Source of the DNA: Maribacter sp. HTCC2170
GTDB taxonomy: Bacteria > Bacteroidota > Bacteroidia > Flavobacteriales > Flavobacteriaceae
Assembly (NCBI RefSeq): GCF_000153165.2
Contig: NC_014472.1
Span: 2,352,001-2,416,000, forward strand
Length of the DNA: 64,000 nucleotides
Reading direction: 5' to 3'
Shown here: positions 8,911-18,605 of the stretch, piece by piece
How positions within the stretch are numbered: the stretch's first letter is position 1
How the letters are laid out: each line of letters opens with the position of its first letter
The notes under the pieces: model-generated
The model's input: only the letters and a program-made list of their open reading frames with translations
Told to the model about the DNA's origin: nothing
The model's database searches: none
Translations under genes and position numbers: made by a program

Positions 8911-10902
8911 CTACTTTTTAGTGAATATGGCCGAGTATCCTCCACCACTGGATAAATCTATTTTTAGTTTGGTATTTTCATTTACTGTACTTGAACTAAC
9001 CTTGTAATCCTGGGCATTTCTTGAAGCATTGATTCCATCTTTATATGATTGCATATCAAATTCACCATTCCCCAAGAATGAAAGGTCTACTTCAAACTCC
9101 CTACTGGTCCAGTCGGTCATTGCTCCAAGATACCAATTATTCCCTTTACGACGGGCAACAATAATATAATCAGAAACCTTACCCTCGAGTACTACAGTTT
9201 CATCCCACACAGTTGGTATTTGCGTTATGAAATCTACAGTTTCCTGTTCTTTATAATAAATCGTTGGTGATTCACACAACATTTGAACGGGAGCTTCGAA
9301 TACCACATACATGGCAACTTGATGGGCCCTGGTACCAAAAGCCATTGGTCTTGTGAAAAGCGGAGCATAATTTGATCCACCGGTTTCATAATCAATTTTA
9401 TTCATGTTGATCATTGCGCCAGGAGTATAATCGAAAGGGCCTGCAGCCATTCTTACAAAGGGCAAGGTGACGTTATGTTCTGGTGTTATTGCCGAACTCC
9501 ATTTATTGTTTTCATTACCTCTTACACCCTCGTAATTTATAATATTTGGCCACATACGTTCAACTCCTGCAGGTTTAAAAGCTCCGTGGTAATCAACCAA
9601 AAGTTTATATTTTGCCGCTATCTCAGCAATTTTCTCATAAGACTCAACAACGTACTGATCGCTTCGTTGCATAAAGTCGGTTTTGATTCCCACTGCTCCC
9701 CAACTCGCATATAGACTCAGAATTTTTTCGGGGTCCTCATACAGTGGTTTCCAAAGGACCCATAGTATTATTTCCACGTTTTTTGATTTGGCATATTTAA
9801 TTAATCCTGGAACATCAATATTCTCATTGTCTTCCAAAATTTCCGTGGTGGATTTGGTCCACCCTTCATCTAGAATCACATATTCAATTCCGTTATTTGA
9901 AGCGAAATCGATAAAATACTTATAGGTTTCGTCATTTACCCCAGCTTCAAAATCAACTCCATAGATGTTATTTGCATTATACCAATCCCAAGCTACTTGA
10001 CCAGGTTTAATCCAAGATGCATTTGGAATTTTTGATGGTTTCGCCAATTGTGCAACTAAATTGCTTTCTACAAATGTTCTGTCATCATCGCTGATGATAA
10101 AAACCCGCCAAGGGTAAGAGCGTTTTCCACTGATTTTTGCAATGTAATCCGCTTCTTCAGTAATTATTTGATTTCTATCAGGACTAGAGGCCTCATTTGG
10201 GACAGTATTTAATACATATTTGGGGAAGACCGCATTCATAGTTGAATTAGACCCTCTTTCAAGAAATAGTCCAGGATAATTGTGCAATGAGGATTCGGTA
10301 AAAAGAACTTTGGCATTTTTCGTATTGAACATTACCGGGAGGCTGCAGAAATCACCATTTTTCATTTCTGAAATGTCTTTTTTCAAATAATCCCTTTCAT
10401 TATGAGAATACATTGATTCTTCTTGAGGAAAAAAAGAAGAAGTTCCTTCAGGAAAAGTCAGCGACATTTGTTCGTTTACAACTTTTTTGGTTCTTGAGCT
10501 TTTGTCAATAAATTGATAAGCAATTCCATCATCGAATGCTCTGAACAATAGCTGATATTCACCCCTGAAATTCAAACTCAATTCATTATAATTGTTTTGG
10601 ACCATTGCATCTTTATTTGGTACTTGAACGAGCAATGTTTCATTTACACTTTTAAAGCGCTTATTTCGCAATTGGGGCGAATCTCCTATAACTCTTCCAT
10701 TACCCATATTCATTGAAACAATGGCTTTTTCAATTATTATATTACCATTGAGACTTGCACTCCAGTTTATGGTTTCTGAAATTCCAATATTTAGAGTGAT
10801 TTTTCCGTCTGGGGATTTAACATTAAGGTCTTGCGCCGTATTTATTCCTACAACAAAAAGAAAAGTAACTAGGAATATATGAAATCTTTTGTTTGGTCTC
10901 AT
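8911..10902 (-). CDS. glycoside hydrolase family 97
   Basis: The 663-residue secreted enzyme has a signal peptide, an N-terminal beta-sandwich (KSPDGKITLNIGIS), a barrel beginning around YVILDEGW, and a C-terminal beta domain. GH97 comprises calcium-dependent alpha-glucosidases (SusB, inverting) and retaining alpha-galactosidase-like members. GIKTDFM places an aspartate where retaining members have their nucleophile, and NYEGVRGNENN supplies a calcium/acid glutamate region, so a retaining alpha-galactosidase-like activity is more likely than SusB type. It is the first gene of the carbohydrate run. No SusC/SusD genes accompany it. Confidence 0.85.
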   Translation of the reverse strand: MRPNKRFHIFLVTFLFVVGINTAQDLNVKSPDGKITLNIGISETINWSASLNGNIIIEKAIVSMNMGNGRVIGDSPQLRNKRFKSVNETLLVQVPNKDAMVQNNYNELSLNFRGEYQLLFRAFDDGIAYQFIDKSSRTKKVVNEQMSLTFPEGTSSFFPQEESMYSHNERDYLKKDISEMKNGDFCSLPVMFNTKNAKVLFTESSLHNYPGLFLERGSNSTMNAVFPKYVLNTVPNEASSPDRNQIITEEADYIAKISGKRSYPWRVFIISDDDRTFVESNLVAQLAKPSKIPNASWIKPGQVAWDWYNANNIYGVDFEAGVNDETYKYFIDFASNNGIEYVILDEGWTKSTTEILEDNENIDVPGLIKYAKSKNVEIILWVLWKPLYEDPEKILSLYASWGAVGIKTDFMQRSDQYVVESYEKIAEIAAKYKLLVDYHGAFKPAGVERMWPNIINYEGVRGNENNKWSSAITPEHNVTLPFVRMAAGPFDYTPGAMINMNKIDYETGGSNYAPLFTRPMAFGTRAHQVAMYVVFEAPVQMLCESPTIYYKEQETVDFITQIPTVWDETVVLEGKVSDYIIVARRKGNNWYLGAMTDWTSREFEVDLSFLGNGEFDMQSYKDGINASRNAQDYKVSSSTVNENTKLKIDLSSGGGYSAIFTKK

Positions 10903-11043
10903 AATTGCAATTCAAGTCAATTTTGGTTGAATTTAACAAGTTACAATAAAACCACTCAATTATAAAATCATTTCGGCAGATGCCACATTAGAAAAGACAA
11001 TTGTTCAAAATCGCTAAAACACTTGCTAAAAATTTGAAGTACA

Positions 11044-12126
11044 CTATTCAGCAAGTTTCAACAAGATTCTTGCATTTTGATGATATACCTTGTTTAGGAC
11101 ATTAGTTGAGAGTCCAAGTCCTTTTGTTTTTTGATTTCTGATAATTAAGGAGTCAGTGCCACTTAAATAATTCCATAATAGAGAATAATTCGCATGCAGT
11201 CCTTCAAATTCGTCTTTTTGCTCAATATTAGATAATGAATCTTTAGGTAGTGAATTACCATAATCGGTTCCAAATAAAATTCGGTCTTGAAAGGTTATGA
11301 AGAAATCCTTAACCTTTTCAGAATCTTGACCTGCTAAATCGCCAAATCTAGCTGCAGGTTCAACAGACATATTTGGGAATTTATTTAGACGTTCAGCTAT
11401 CATTTCTACGTCATGCGACATACTTCCCATGTGCGCACACAAAATAGTTAGATTTGGATTATTTTCAATCCATTTGTCACGAGCTTTGATTATGGTCTCA
11501 TAAGCAGGTATTTCAGGAATTTTATAAGCATGGTATTGCGGATTGTCATTATAATACCCATAATGTGGGTTCTTTGGGTCGTCAAGTGGCCTCCAGGCCT
11601 GAACAGGCTCAGCTATATGTGCAATAACAGGAATTCCTTTTTTAGCTAGATAATCCCAAATAGGTTGTAAGCGGTCATCATCTATCTGAATAAAAGAACC
11701 TGAATCATCTTTGGTAACCATCCCAAAATTCTTCCAAACCTTTACCATTTTTGCACCTAAGGCAATTTCTTTATCTAACCGTTTAATGTTTTCATTGGCA
11801 AAATCCGGAGAATCAATTCCAGTTCCAACCAAGGAAGAACATAAATAAAAAGTTTCAGGATGTTGTTTTGTGATTTGTACGTATGAATCCCAGCTTCTGG
11901 TATTTTCATGGGCTACGTCTACAAGTAAGCCTTGCATATTCCATTTTTCAAAGAATGTTTGAATGGAATCTCGTGTATATTTAAAATGAGAATGTATATC
12001 AATCTTTTTAATTGAATTTATACTCAAATTGTCTTGAGCAACTAACTCTGTTGGTTTGCTTTTGGTTTTTTCACCACAAGCTACTAAAGTGAATACAACG
12101 AATATAAATAACAAACTATTTCTCAT
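11044..12126 (-). CDS. amidohydrolase family (Amidohydro_2) lipoprotein
   Basis: A 360-residue lipoprotein (lipobox LVAC near residue 17) with a metal-dependent TIM-barrel: KKIDIHSHF gives the HxH pair, PVIAHIAEP and TILCAHMGSMS supply further histidines, and ILFGTDYG carries the catalytic aspartate. The PF04909 family includes decarboxylases and lactonases. It is 141 bases upstream of the GH97 gene on the same strand and could be part of the carbohydrate locus, for example opening a sugar lactone made by the oxidoreductases; this is inference. No other function can be assigned. Confidence 0.8.
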   Translation of the reverse strand: MRNSLLFIFVVFTLVACGEKTKSKPTELVAQDNLSINSIKKIDIHSHFKYTRDSIQTFFEKWNMQGLLVDVAHENTRSWDSYVQITKQHPETFYLCSSLVGTGIDSPDFANENIKRLDKEIALGAKMVKVWKNFGMVTKDDSGSFIQIDDDRLQPIWDYLAKKGIPVIAHIAEPVQAWRPLDDPKNPHYGYYNDNPQYHAYKIPEIPAYETIIKARDKWIENNPNLTILCAHMGSMSHDVEMIAERLNKFPNMSVEPAARFGDLAGQDSEKVKDFFITFQDRILFGTDYGNSLPKDSLSNIEQKDEFEGLHANYSLLWNYLSGTDSLIIRNQKTKGLGLSTNVLNKVYHQNARILLKLAE

Positions 12127-12230
12127 AATTTATTGGATAATAAATGGTTATGAAAGATAGTGTATTATTAATTAGTATGGAAATATGCAAGTTTTCCAAA
12201 GACAAGTTAGATAATCTACAGATATAAAAA

Positions 12231-12258
12231 AGCCCTAAATCCTAATGGACGTAGGGCT
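12231..12258 (-). terminator. rho-independent terminator after purA
   Basis: On the minus strand AGCCCTA pairs with TAGGGCT and is followed by TTTTTT, 22 bases after the purA stop. It closes the trmH-M48-relA-fur-purA run. Confidence 0.8.
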
Positions 12259-12279
12259 TTCTAATAAATCTTGTATAGA

Positions 12280-13551
12280 TTATCTATGAATAGTCTGTGT
12301 TCTATCAGGACCAACAGAAACTATTTTAACTGGAACCTCCAATTCTTTCTCCAAAAAGTCTATGTAGTCGTTCAACTCTTTAGGCATTTCTTCCGCTTTC
12401 CTCATTTTCGTCAAATCTTGCGACCACCCTTTCATTTCGGTGTAAATGGGCGTAATGTTTTTAGCTTCAATATTATAAGGTAGATGGGTTATGGTTTCTC
12501 CTTTATACTTGTAAGCCGTACAAATTTTCAATTTTTTAAATCCACTTAGGACATCGCCTTTCATCATCATCAATTCAGTAACACCATTTACTTGAACTGC
12601 ATATTTCAAAGCTACTAAATCTAACCAGCCACAACGCCTAGGTCTTCCGGTTGTCGCCCCAAATTCATTGCCTACACGTCCCATAGTTTCGCCATCTTCA
12701 TCAAAAAGTTCTGTTGGGAAGGGACCGCTACCTACACGCGTCACATAAGCTTTGAAAATACCTTTAACATCACCTATTTGATTTGGTGCAACGCCTAGTC
12801 CGGTACAGGCACCAGCCGCAGTGGTATTACTTGATGTTACAAAGGGGTAAGTGCCAAAATCAATATCCAATAACGAGCCTTGAGCACCTTCGGCAAGTAT
12901 TTTTTTGTCACCTTTTTGGGCTTGATATAAATATTCTTCGCTGTCAATAAAAGAAAGATTCTTCAATGCTTCGATTGACTTGAAAAACTCAGATTCCAGT
13001 TCTTCCAGATCATATTGTATATCAACATTATAAAACCCGATCATGGCTTCATGCTTGTTGGCCAAAGCTCTATATTTTTTTTTCCAATCAGATAATTCCA
13101 AGTCCCCAATACGCATTCCGTTTCTTCCAGTCTTGTCCATATAAGTAGGTCCAATTCCTTTTAAGGTAGAACCTATTTTGGCTTTACCTTTTGAAGTTTC
13201 AGAAGCTGCGTCCAATAAGCGATGCGTTGGTAGAATTAAATGTGCTTTTCTTGAAATGAGGAGTTTGGACTTAATATCAATATCAAACTTATCCAAAGCA
13301 TCCAATTCCTTTTTGAAAATCACTGGATCTATTACAACGCCATTTCCAACAACGTTCATTGCGTTTTTATGGAAAATTCCCGAGGGAATGGTATGTAAAA
13401 CGTGCTTTATCCCATCAAATTCAAGTGTATGTCCTGCATTTGGTCCCCCTTGAAAACGTGCTATTATATCATAGTTTTTTGTAAGTACGTCAACGATTTT
13501 TCCTTTTCCCTCGTCTCCCCACTGTAATCCCAACAATAAATCTACTGCCAT
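12280..13551 (-). CDS. purA: adenylosuccinate synthase
   Basis: PurA (423 residues) joins IMP and aspartate using GTP to make adenylosuccinate, the first committed step to AMP, in the cytoplasm. LLGLQWGDEGKGKIVD at the N terminus holds the catalytic aspartate and phosphate loop, GGPNAGHT follows, and GPTYMDKTGRNG and TTGRPRRCGW are the IMP and nucleotide segments. Length matches the family. It starts 12 bases after fur and ends in a clear terminator, so it is probably the last gene of a transcript that also carries fur and relA/spoT. This gene order is common in Flavobacteriia as far as I know. Confidence 0.97.
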   Translation of the reverse strand: MAVDLLLGLQWGDEGKGKIVDVLTKNYDIIARFQGGPNAGHTLEFDGIKHVLHTIPSGIFHKNAMNVVGNGVVIDPVIFKKELDALDKFDIDIKSKLLISRKAHLILPTHRLLDAASETSKGKAKIGSTLKGIGPTYMDKTGRNGMRIGDLELSDWKKKYRALANKHEAMIGFYNVDIQYDLEELESEFFKSIEALKNLSFIDSEEYLYQAQKGDKKILAEGAQGSLLDIDFGTYPFVTSSNTTAAGACTGLGVAPNQIGDVKGIFKAYVTRVGSGPFPTELFDEDGETMGRVGNEFGATTGRPRRCGWLDLVALKYAVQVNGVTELMMMKGDVLSGFKKLKICTAYKYKGETITHLPYNIEAKNITPIYTEMKGWSQDLTKMRKAEEMPKELNDYIDFLEKELEVPVKIVSVGPDRTQTIHR

Positions 13552-13563
13552 TGATAAGTCTGG

Positions 13564-14019
13564 TTAGTTGTTTGTATTCTCTTTTTTGTTTTTGGTCCCA
13601 TAAAAGTATAATGAATGAGTATTGATTTTGATATCAAAGACCTCTTCTATGGTTTTTTTGATAGATTGAATTCGAGGATCACAGAACTCCATAACCTCTC
13701 CAGTATCAGTAAGAATCACATGGTCATGTTGGCGGTCAAAATATGATTTTTCATATTGCGCCTGGTTTTTACCAAATTGATGTTTACGAACCAATTTGCA
13801 ATCCAATAAAAGCTCTATGGTATTGTATAATGTTGCCCGACTGACCCTATAATTTTTGTTTTTCATATTTATGTAAAGCGACTCTATATCAAAATGATCG
13901 TCACTATCATAAATTTCTTGCAGTATCGCGTAGCGTTCGGGTGTTTTTCTATGCCCTTTTTCTTCTAAAAAGGTTGTGAATACGTTTTTTACAATTTCTT
14001 GGTTCTTGTTAGGAGCCAT
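13564..14019 (-). CDS. Fur family metal-responsive repressor
   Basis: About 151 residues from the ATG at 14019 ([12 protein letters not shown]). The winged helix shows as [16 protein letters not shown] and [16 protein letters not shown], followed by the metal-binding segment [22 protein letters not shown]. The C-terminal CxxC pair that holds structural zinc in many Fur proteins is absent. A longer frame to 14046 would start at a TTG that lies inside a TACATTTG promoter box, so the ATG is preferred. Fur proteins repress iron-, zinc- or peroxide-response genes; which metal this one senses cannot be told. It lies between relA/spoT and purA. Confidence 0.88.
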   Translation of the reverse strand: MAPNKNQEIVKNVFTTFLEEKGHRKTPERYAILQEIYDSDDHFDIESLYINMKNKNYRVSRATLYNTIELLLDCKLVRKHQFGKNQAQYEKSYFDRQHDHVILTDTGEVMEFCDPRIQSIKKTIEEVFDIKINTHSLYFYGTKNKKENTNN

Positions 14020-14043
14020 ATCAATAATCACTGCATTAATGTG

Positions 14044-14051
14044 CAAATGTA
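14044..14051 (-). promoter_or_regulatory. -7 box upstream of fur
   Basis: Minus strand TACATTTG matches TAnnTTTG and lies about 25 bases before the preferred fur ATG at 14019, in the 27-base gap after relA/spoT. It could give fur and purA their own transcript. No good -33 element was found. Confidence 0.4.
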
Positions 14052-14073
14052 CAGCTAAATTTTAATTAAGTTT

Positions 14074-16278
14074 CTAAACTCGGGTTACTTTATCGATTCC
14101 GTTAATTTGTTTCAAATTAGCAATTAATTTTTTGAGAATGAGGTTGTTTTTTACGACAACTGTAATTCTACCAACAAAGGTGCCACTATCTGTGCTAAAA
14201 TTTAAATTCCTAATATTCACACTCATGTGATTGGAAATCACTTCGGTAATTTCACTGATCAAACCTAGATTATCGATTCCCGTTAATTGAATTTCTGATT
14301 TGAATTCTTGTTGGGACGAATCGATCCATTTGGCACTTATAATTCTATAAGCGTAGTTAGATTGAAGCGAAATGGCATTGGGACAGTTCTTTTTGTGTAC
14401 TTTGATTCCTTCATTGACACTTACAAACCCAAAAACATCATCCCCAGGAATAGGGTTACAACATTGCGATAACTTATAGTCGAGTTTTTCTTCTTCCTTA
14501 CCAAATACGAGCATGTCGTATTTAGCGGTAATTTCTTCTTTGTCAATACCTTCGGGTATTGTTTTTCTTCTTATTTTACTTTTAAAGAAACTAATGAAGG
14601 CATTGTTGTACGATGAGGCAAAGTCTTTGATTTTTTGATTGTCGATAGCACCGCTCCCAACTCGATAGAAAAGATCTAGGCTAGTTTTTAGTTTAAAGAA
14701 GATGACCATTTTGTTAATGGTATCTTCATTAAGATTTATCTTTTGTGATTTTAGTTTTCTTCGGAGTATTTCTTTGCCATCTTCAGCAATAGATTTCTTT
14801 TCTTCGCGTAGGGAAGATTTAATTTTTGCCCTTGCTCTTGCTGTTGTTGCATAATCCAACCAGTTCTGATTTGGTTTGGCCTGTTCCGACGTTATTATTT
14901 CAACTTGATCACCGCTTTTTAAAGATGTGTTCAATGGCACTAATTTACCATTGACTTTTGCACCACGGGTACGCATGCCAACTTCGGTGTGTATGTTGAA
15001 GGCAAAATCAAGAGGAGTAGCTCCTTTCGGCATTGATTTTAACTCTCCTAGCGGGGTGAAAACAAAGATTTCTTTGGAATAAAGATTGAGTTTGAATTCC
15101 TCTACAAAATCAACAGCGCTGGTATTTGAATTCTCCAATGCTTCTTGTAGTTTGTTTAGCCAAACCTCAATGCCCTGTTCTTTTTGATTGCCATGCTTGT
15201 ATTTAAAATGAGCTGCATATCCTTTTTCTGCTATTTCGTGCATTCGCTCACTTCGAATCTGTACTTCTACCCATTTGCCTTTAGGTCCCATTACTGTTAT
15301 GTGCAATGCTTCGTATCCCGTAGATTTTGGTGAGGATATCCAATCTCTGAGCCGAACTGGGTTAGGGGTAAAGTGATCGGTTACAATGGAATATATCTTC
15401 CAAGCCAAGAATTTCTCATTCGCTTTGTCCGATTTATAGATAATGCGAATAGCAAATTTGTCATATATCTGATCAAAAGAGACATTCTGAACCTTCATTT
15501 TCTTTCGAATCGAGAAAATGGATTTCATTCGCCCTTTGATGTTGTAATTCAACCCTTCCTTATCTAGAGAATCACGAATTATACTGGTAAAGTCATCAAT
15601 GTAATCTTGTTGTTCTTCAGTTGACACTTCAATCTTACTATTGATGTCTTGGTAAACCTCTGGTTCAGTATATTTTAAACTAAGATCTTCGAGCTCTGTT
15701 TTTATATTATAAAGCCCAATACGATGTGCTAAGGGGGCATAGATATACAGAGTTTCCGATGCCATCTTCACTTGCTTGTGCTCTGGCATGGCATCCAAGG
15801 TGAGCATATTGTGATATCTATCAGCAATTTTGATAATAATTACACGTACATCGTCATGAAGGGTTAGCAACATTTTTCGGAAGTTCTCCGCCTGTTGCGA
15901 TATGTTCATGTCCTTTTTAAGGTGGGCTATCTTTGTGAGACCATCAACAATACGTGCCACGGTTTCCCCGAACATTCGTTCAATATCATCGAGCGTATAA
16001 CTTGTGTCCTCAACAACATCATGAAGCAAGGCCGAGGCAATTGAAACGGCATCTAAACCTATTTCAGAGGCAACGATTTTAGCCACCGCAATAGGGTGAA
16101 AAATATAAGCTTCACCAGATTTCCTACGCTGTTCTTTATGCGCGTCAACAGCTATTTCAAAAGCTTGTCGAATCAATATCTTATCATCATTCGATAAAGT
16201 TTGATAACTGATTCGCAGTAATTCTTTATACTGTTTGGCAATTTGCTTATTTTCTTTTTCTATCGCTGCTTGCGTCAT
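14074..16278 (-). CDS. bifunctional (p)ppGpp synthetase/hydrolase, RelA/SpoT family
   Basis: The 734-residue Rel protein makes and degrades the alarmone (p)ppGpp. The hydrolase domain is intact: HPIAVAKIVASEIG with H61 and LLHDVVED with HD 86-87. The synthetase domain follows (GRMKSIFSIRKKM, RDWISSPKSTGYEALH, VEVQIRSERMHEIAEKGYAAH), then a TGS domain (IFVFTPLGELKSMPKGATPLDFAF) and a C-terminal ACT domain. Both activities are expected because neither active site looks damaged. It is cytoplasmic and lies upstream of fur and purA on the same strand, linking stringent control with purine supply by position. Confidence 0.95.
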   Translation of the reverse strand: MTQAAIEKENKQIAKQYKELLRISYQTLSNDDKILIRQAFEIAVDAHKEQRRKSGEAYIFHPIAVAKIVASEIGLDAVSIASALLHDVVEDTSYTLDDIERMFGETVARIVDGLTKIAHLKKDMNISQQAENFRKMLLTLHDDVRVIIIKIADRYHNMLTLDAMPEHKQVKMASETLYIYAPLAHRIGLYNIKTELEDLSLKYTEPEVYQDINSKIEVSTEEQQDYIDDFTSIIRDSLDKEGLNYNIKGRMKSIFSIRKKMKVQNVSFDQIYDKFAIRIIYKSDKANEKFLAWKIYSIVTDHFTPNPVRLRDWISSPKSTGYEALHITVMGPKGKWVEVQIRSERMHEIAEKGYAAHFKYKHGNQKEQGIEVWLNKLQEALENSNTSAVDFVEEFKLNLYSKEIFVFTPLGELKSMPKGATPLDFAFNIHTEVGMRTRGAKVNGKLVPLNTSLKSGDQVEIITSEQAKPNQNWLDYATTARARAKIKSSLREEKKSIAEDGKEILRRKLKSQKINLNEDTINKMVIFFKLKTSLDLFYRVGSGAIDNQKIKDFASSYNNAFISFFKSKIRRKTIPEGIDKEEITAKYDMLVFGKEEEKLDYKLSQCCNPIPGDDVFGFVSVNEGIKVHKKNCPNAISLQSNYAYRIISAKWIDSSQQEFKSEIQLTGIDNLGLISEITEVISNHMSVNIRNLNFSTDSGTFVGRITVVVKNNLILKKLIANLKQINGIDKVTRV

Positions 16279-16322
16279 ACCTAAATAAAATTACCACAAT
16301 CCATATCAATACACAACAAAAA

Positions 16323-17555
16323 TTATGCCTTTAAATTCCTTACTCGGTCAATCAATGGTGGGTGCGAATAATGCATAAAAACGTAAGCAGGATGAGGTGT
16401 TAAGTTACTCAAGCTGTTTTTGGAAAGCTTTTTGAGCGAGGTAATCAAAGGCAAATGAGAAAAGGTGTTTTTTGCATAATCATCTGCCTGATACTCGAAT
16501 TTTCGAGATAAATAGTTCATTACCAAGCCTGTCAATTCAGATATTGGGCTGTAAAGTATTCCAAAACCAATCAGCGCCGCATGAAAACTTGGTTTAGAGA
16601 CACCTATGGCTTTCGAAACCTCAGGATTGTTTATGAATAATGACAGAAGAAACAAGGTGAATCCTGTTAGTAGTATTGAGGTTACAATATTGAAAATGAT
16701 ATGATTACGCTTATAATGACCAACTTCGTGCGCCAATACGGCGACGATTTCATCTTCTTCCAAATCATTGATAAGTGTATCGTACAAGGTTACTCTTTTT
16801 TCTTTTCCGAAGCCAGAAAAATACGCATTTGCCTTGGTTGATCTTTTGGAGCCATCAATCACAAAAACATTCTTAAGTTCAAATCCCACTTTCTGGGCAT
16901 AGGACTCAATTTTACTTTTCAAACTACCTTCTTCCAGTGGTTTTTGTTTGTTAAACAAAGGAACAATCAACTTGCTGTAAAATAAATTCATAAATAAAGT
17001 GAAAGCAGCTACAACCACCCAGGCATAAATCCAAAAGTTGGTACCTGCCCATTCGAAGAACCATATGATCAATGCGGTAATTCCACCCCCAATTATAGCC
17101 ATCATTAGATAACCTTTAAGTTTATCCAATAAGAAGGTTGTTTTAGTGGTTTTATTAAAACCGAATTTCTCTTCTATTACAAAAGTTTTATAGTAACCAA
17201 AAGGGGTTGTGATAATGTCGCTACCTATCATAATAGTTGCAAAGAATATGAGAGCTATGACAATCGAATTGTCCGAAACACTGCGAGCCATATTGTCGAG
17301 CCATTCGAATCCTCCAAAAAAGAGGAACCCAAGGGTTAAGAGCAACGAAAATCCTGAAGTCAACAGTCCAAAACTATAGTTCGTCTTTTTGTAATTCTGA
17401 GATTTTTGATATTCGTTGGTATCAAAAACATCTTGCAATTCTTCAGGAACTGGATCATCGTATCGTTTCGAGTTCAAAAAGTCCAATGTAGTTTCAAGAA
17501 TAAACTCTATCACCAAAATTGAGATGATTATATAAAATAGGGTAGTGTGGGTCAT
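16323..17555 (-). CDS. M48 family (Ste24/HtpX-like) membrane zinc protease
   Basis: The 410-residue polytopic protease carries HEVGH at 276-280 with the third zinc ligand E353 in KFEYQADDYA, as in Ste24 CAAX proteases. About six to seven hydrophobic segments surround the active site, which faces the cytoplasm or membrane interior in the family. In bacteria these enzymes take part in membrane protein quality control. It lies 44 bases upstream of relA/spoT and 38 bases downstream of the methyltransferase gene, same strand. Confidence 0.92.
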   Translation of the reverse strand: MTHTTLFYIIISILVIEFILETTLDFLNSKRYDDPVPEELQDVFDTNEYQKSQNYKKTNYSFGLLTSGFSLLLTLGFLFFGGFEWLDNMARSVSDNSIVIALIFFATIMIGSDIITTPFGYYKTFVIEEKFGFNKTTKTTFLLDKLKGYLMMAIIGGGITALIIWFFEWAGTNFWIYAWVVVAAFTLFMNLFYSKLIVPLFNKQKPLEEGSLKSKIESYAQKVGFELKNVFVIDGSKRSTKANAYFSGFGKEKRVTLYDTLINDLEEDEIVAVLAHEVGHYKRNHIIFNIVTSILLTGFTLFLLSLFINNPEVSKAIGVSKPSFHAALIGFGILYSPISELTGLVMNYLSRKFEYQADDYAKNTFSHLPLITSLKKLSKNSLSNLTPHPAYVFMHYSHPPLIDRVRNLKA

Positions 17556-17593
17556 TGTCTGTTTTGGAATAATCTGGTTAAGTTGGCAGTTGG

Positions 17594-18400
17594 TTAGACT
17601 GATCGTTGGCGTTTGGCCTCAAATATAAGTATTGCCGCCGATACTGAAACATTCATAGAATCAATTTCCCCTTCCATCGGTATTATTATGTTGTTTGTGG
17701 ACGCATTTAACCATTCTTGAGACAGACCAGTAGATTCTGTGCCTACAACTATCGCAGCGGCTTTTTCGAAATTAACCTGGGTGTAAGGTTGCGATGCAGA
17801 GAGGGCCGCACAAAAGAGGTTTATTTGTTTCTTCTTAAGAAAATCAATAATTTGAGAAGTACTTCCCAACCCGATTTGATTCGTGAATACACATCCCACA
17901 CTTGAACGAACAATATTGGGGTTATAAAGATCACCTTTAGGGTTAGCGATTAACACAGCATCTAAATTGGCTGCATCCGCGGTGCGTAAAAGAGCTCCAA
18001 TATTTCCTGGTTTTTCAGGAGCTTCAGCTACCAGGATGAGCGCGTTTTTTCTAAGTCTAATATTTTCCAAGGAATGGTTTTTTCCTTTAACAATTGCTAA
18101 AATACCTTCAGTAGATTCCCTATAGGCCATTTTATGATACACTATTTTGGTAACTTCTATCAGTTCAAAACCATCATGAATGTTACTTAAAACCAAATCA
18201 ATCTCTTGATCAGATATTATTTCCTTACAGATGAAAACAGTTTGAATAATATAATTGGCTTTGATGGCTAGAGTTAGCTCCCTTTTTCCTTCAAGAATAA
18301 AAAGGCCTGTTTTTTTACGTTCCCTTGATCTATCCCTTAACTGAACAGCATTCTTTATTAAGGGGTTCTGTAGACTGCTTATTGATTTGGAATTGCTCAT
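17594..18400 (-). CDS. TrmH/SpoU family RNA 2'-O-methyltransferase
   Basis: The 268-residue protein has an N-terminal substrate-binding domain (LQNPLIKNAVQLRDRSRERKKTGLFILEG) and a C-terminal knotted SPOUT domain: motif 1 EAPEKPGNIGALLRTADAA, motif 2 IVVGTESTGLSQEW, motif 3 IPMEGEIDSMNVSVSAAIL. It methylates a ribose in rRNA or tRNA using S-adenosylmethionine; the target nucleotide is not evident. It appears to be the first gene of the minus-strand housekeeping run and is divergent from the molybdenum-enzyme operon. Confidence 0.92.
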   Translation of the reverse strand: MSNSKSISSLQNPLIKNAVQLRDRSRERKKTGLFILEGKRELTLAIKANYIIQTVFICKEIISDQEIDLVLSNIHDGFELIEVTKIVYHKMAYRESTEGILAIVKGKNHSLENIRLRKNALILVAEAPEKPGNIGALLRTADAANLDAVLIANPKGDLYNPNIVRSSVGCVFTNQIGLGSTSQIIDFLKKKQINLFCAALSASQPYTQVNFEKAAAIVVGTESTGLSQEWLNASTNNIIIPMEGEIDSMNVSVSAAILIFEAKRQRSV

Positions 18401-18605
18401 TACGACAAAAATAAGGCAATAACATGGAATTCCTTCTCAGCTATTCACTTCACTTTTTAACATAAATAAAGGTTAAAAATTTATAGCCCATAAAAAGAGG
18501 ATTATATTTTATTTACCTTACAGAGGTATTTTATTCTTTTACAATGCTGTAAAAAAAGGCAAAAGAATGATAATATGCTGAACAATTAACAAAACACCTG
18601 ATAAA

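Noticed and set aside
14020-14046. TTG start for Fur
   Set aside because: The TTG is part of a TACATTTG -7 box; an ATG follows at 14019.
18401-18605. Riboswitch or Moco RNA motif ahead of the molybdenum operon
   Set aside because: The 205-base region is A+T-rich with no strong conserved stem that I can see.
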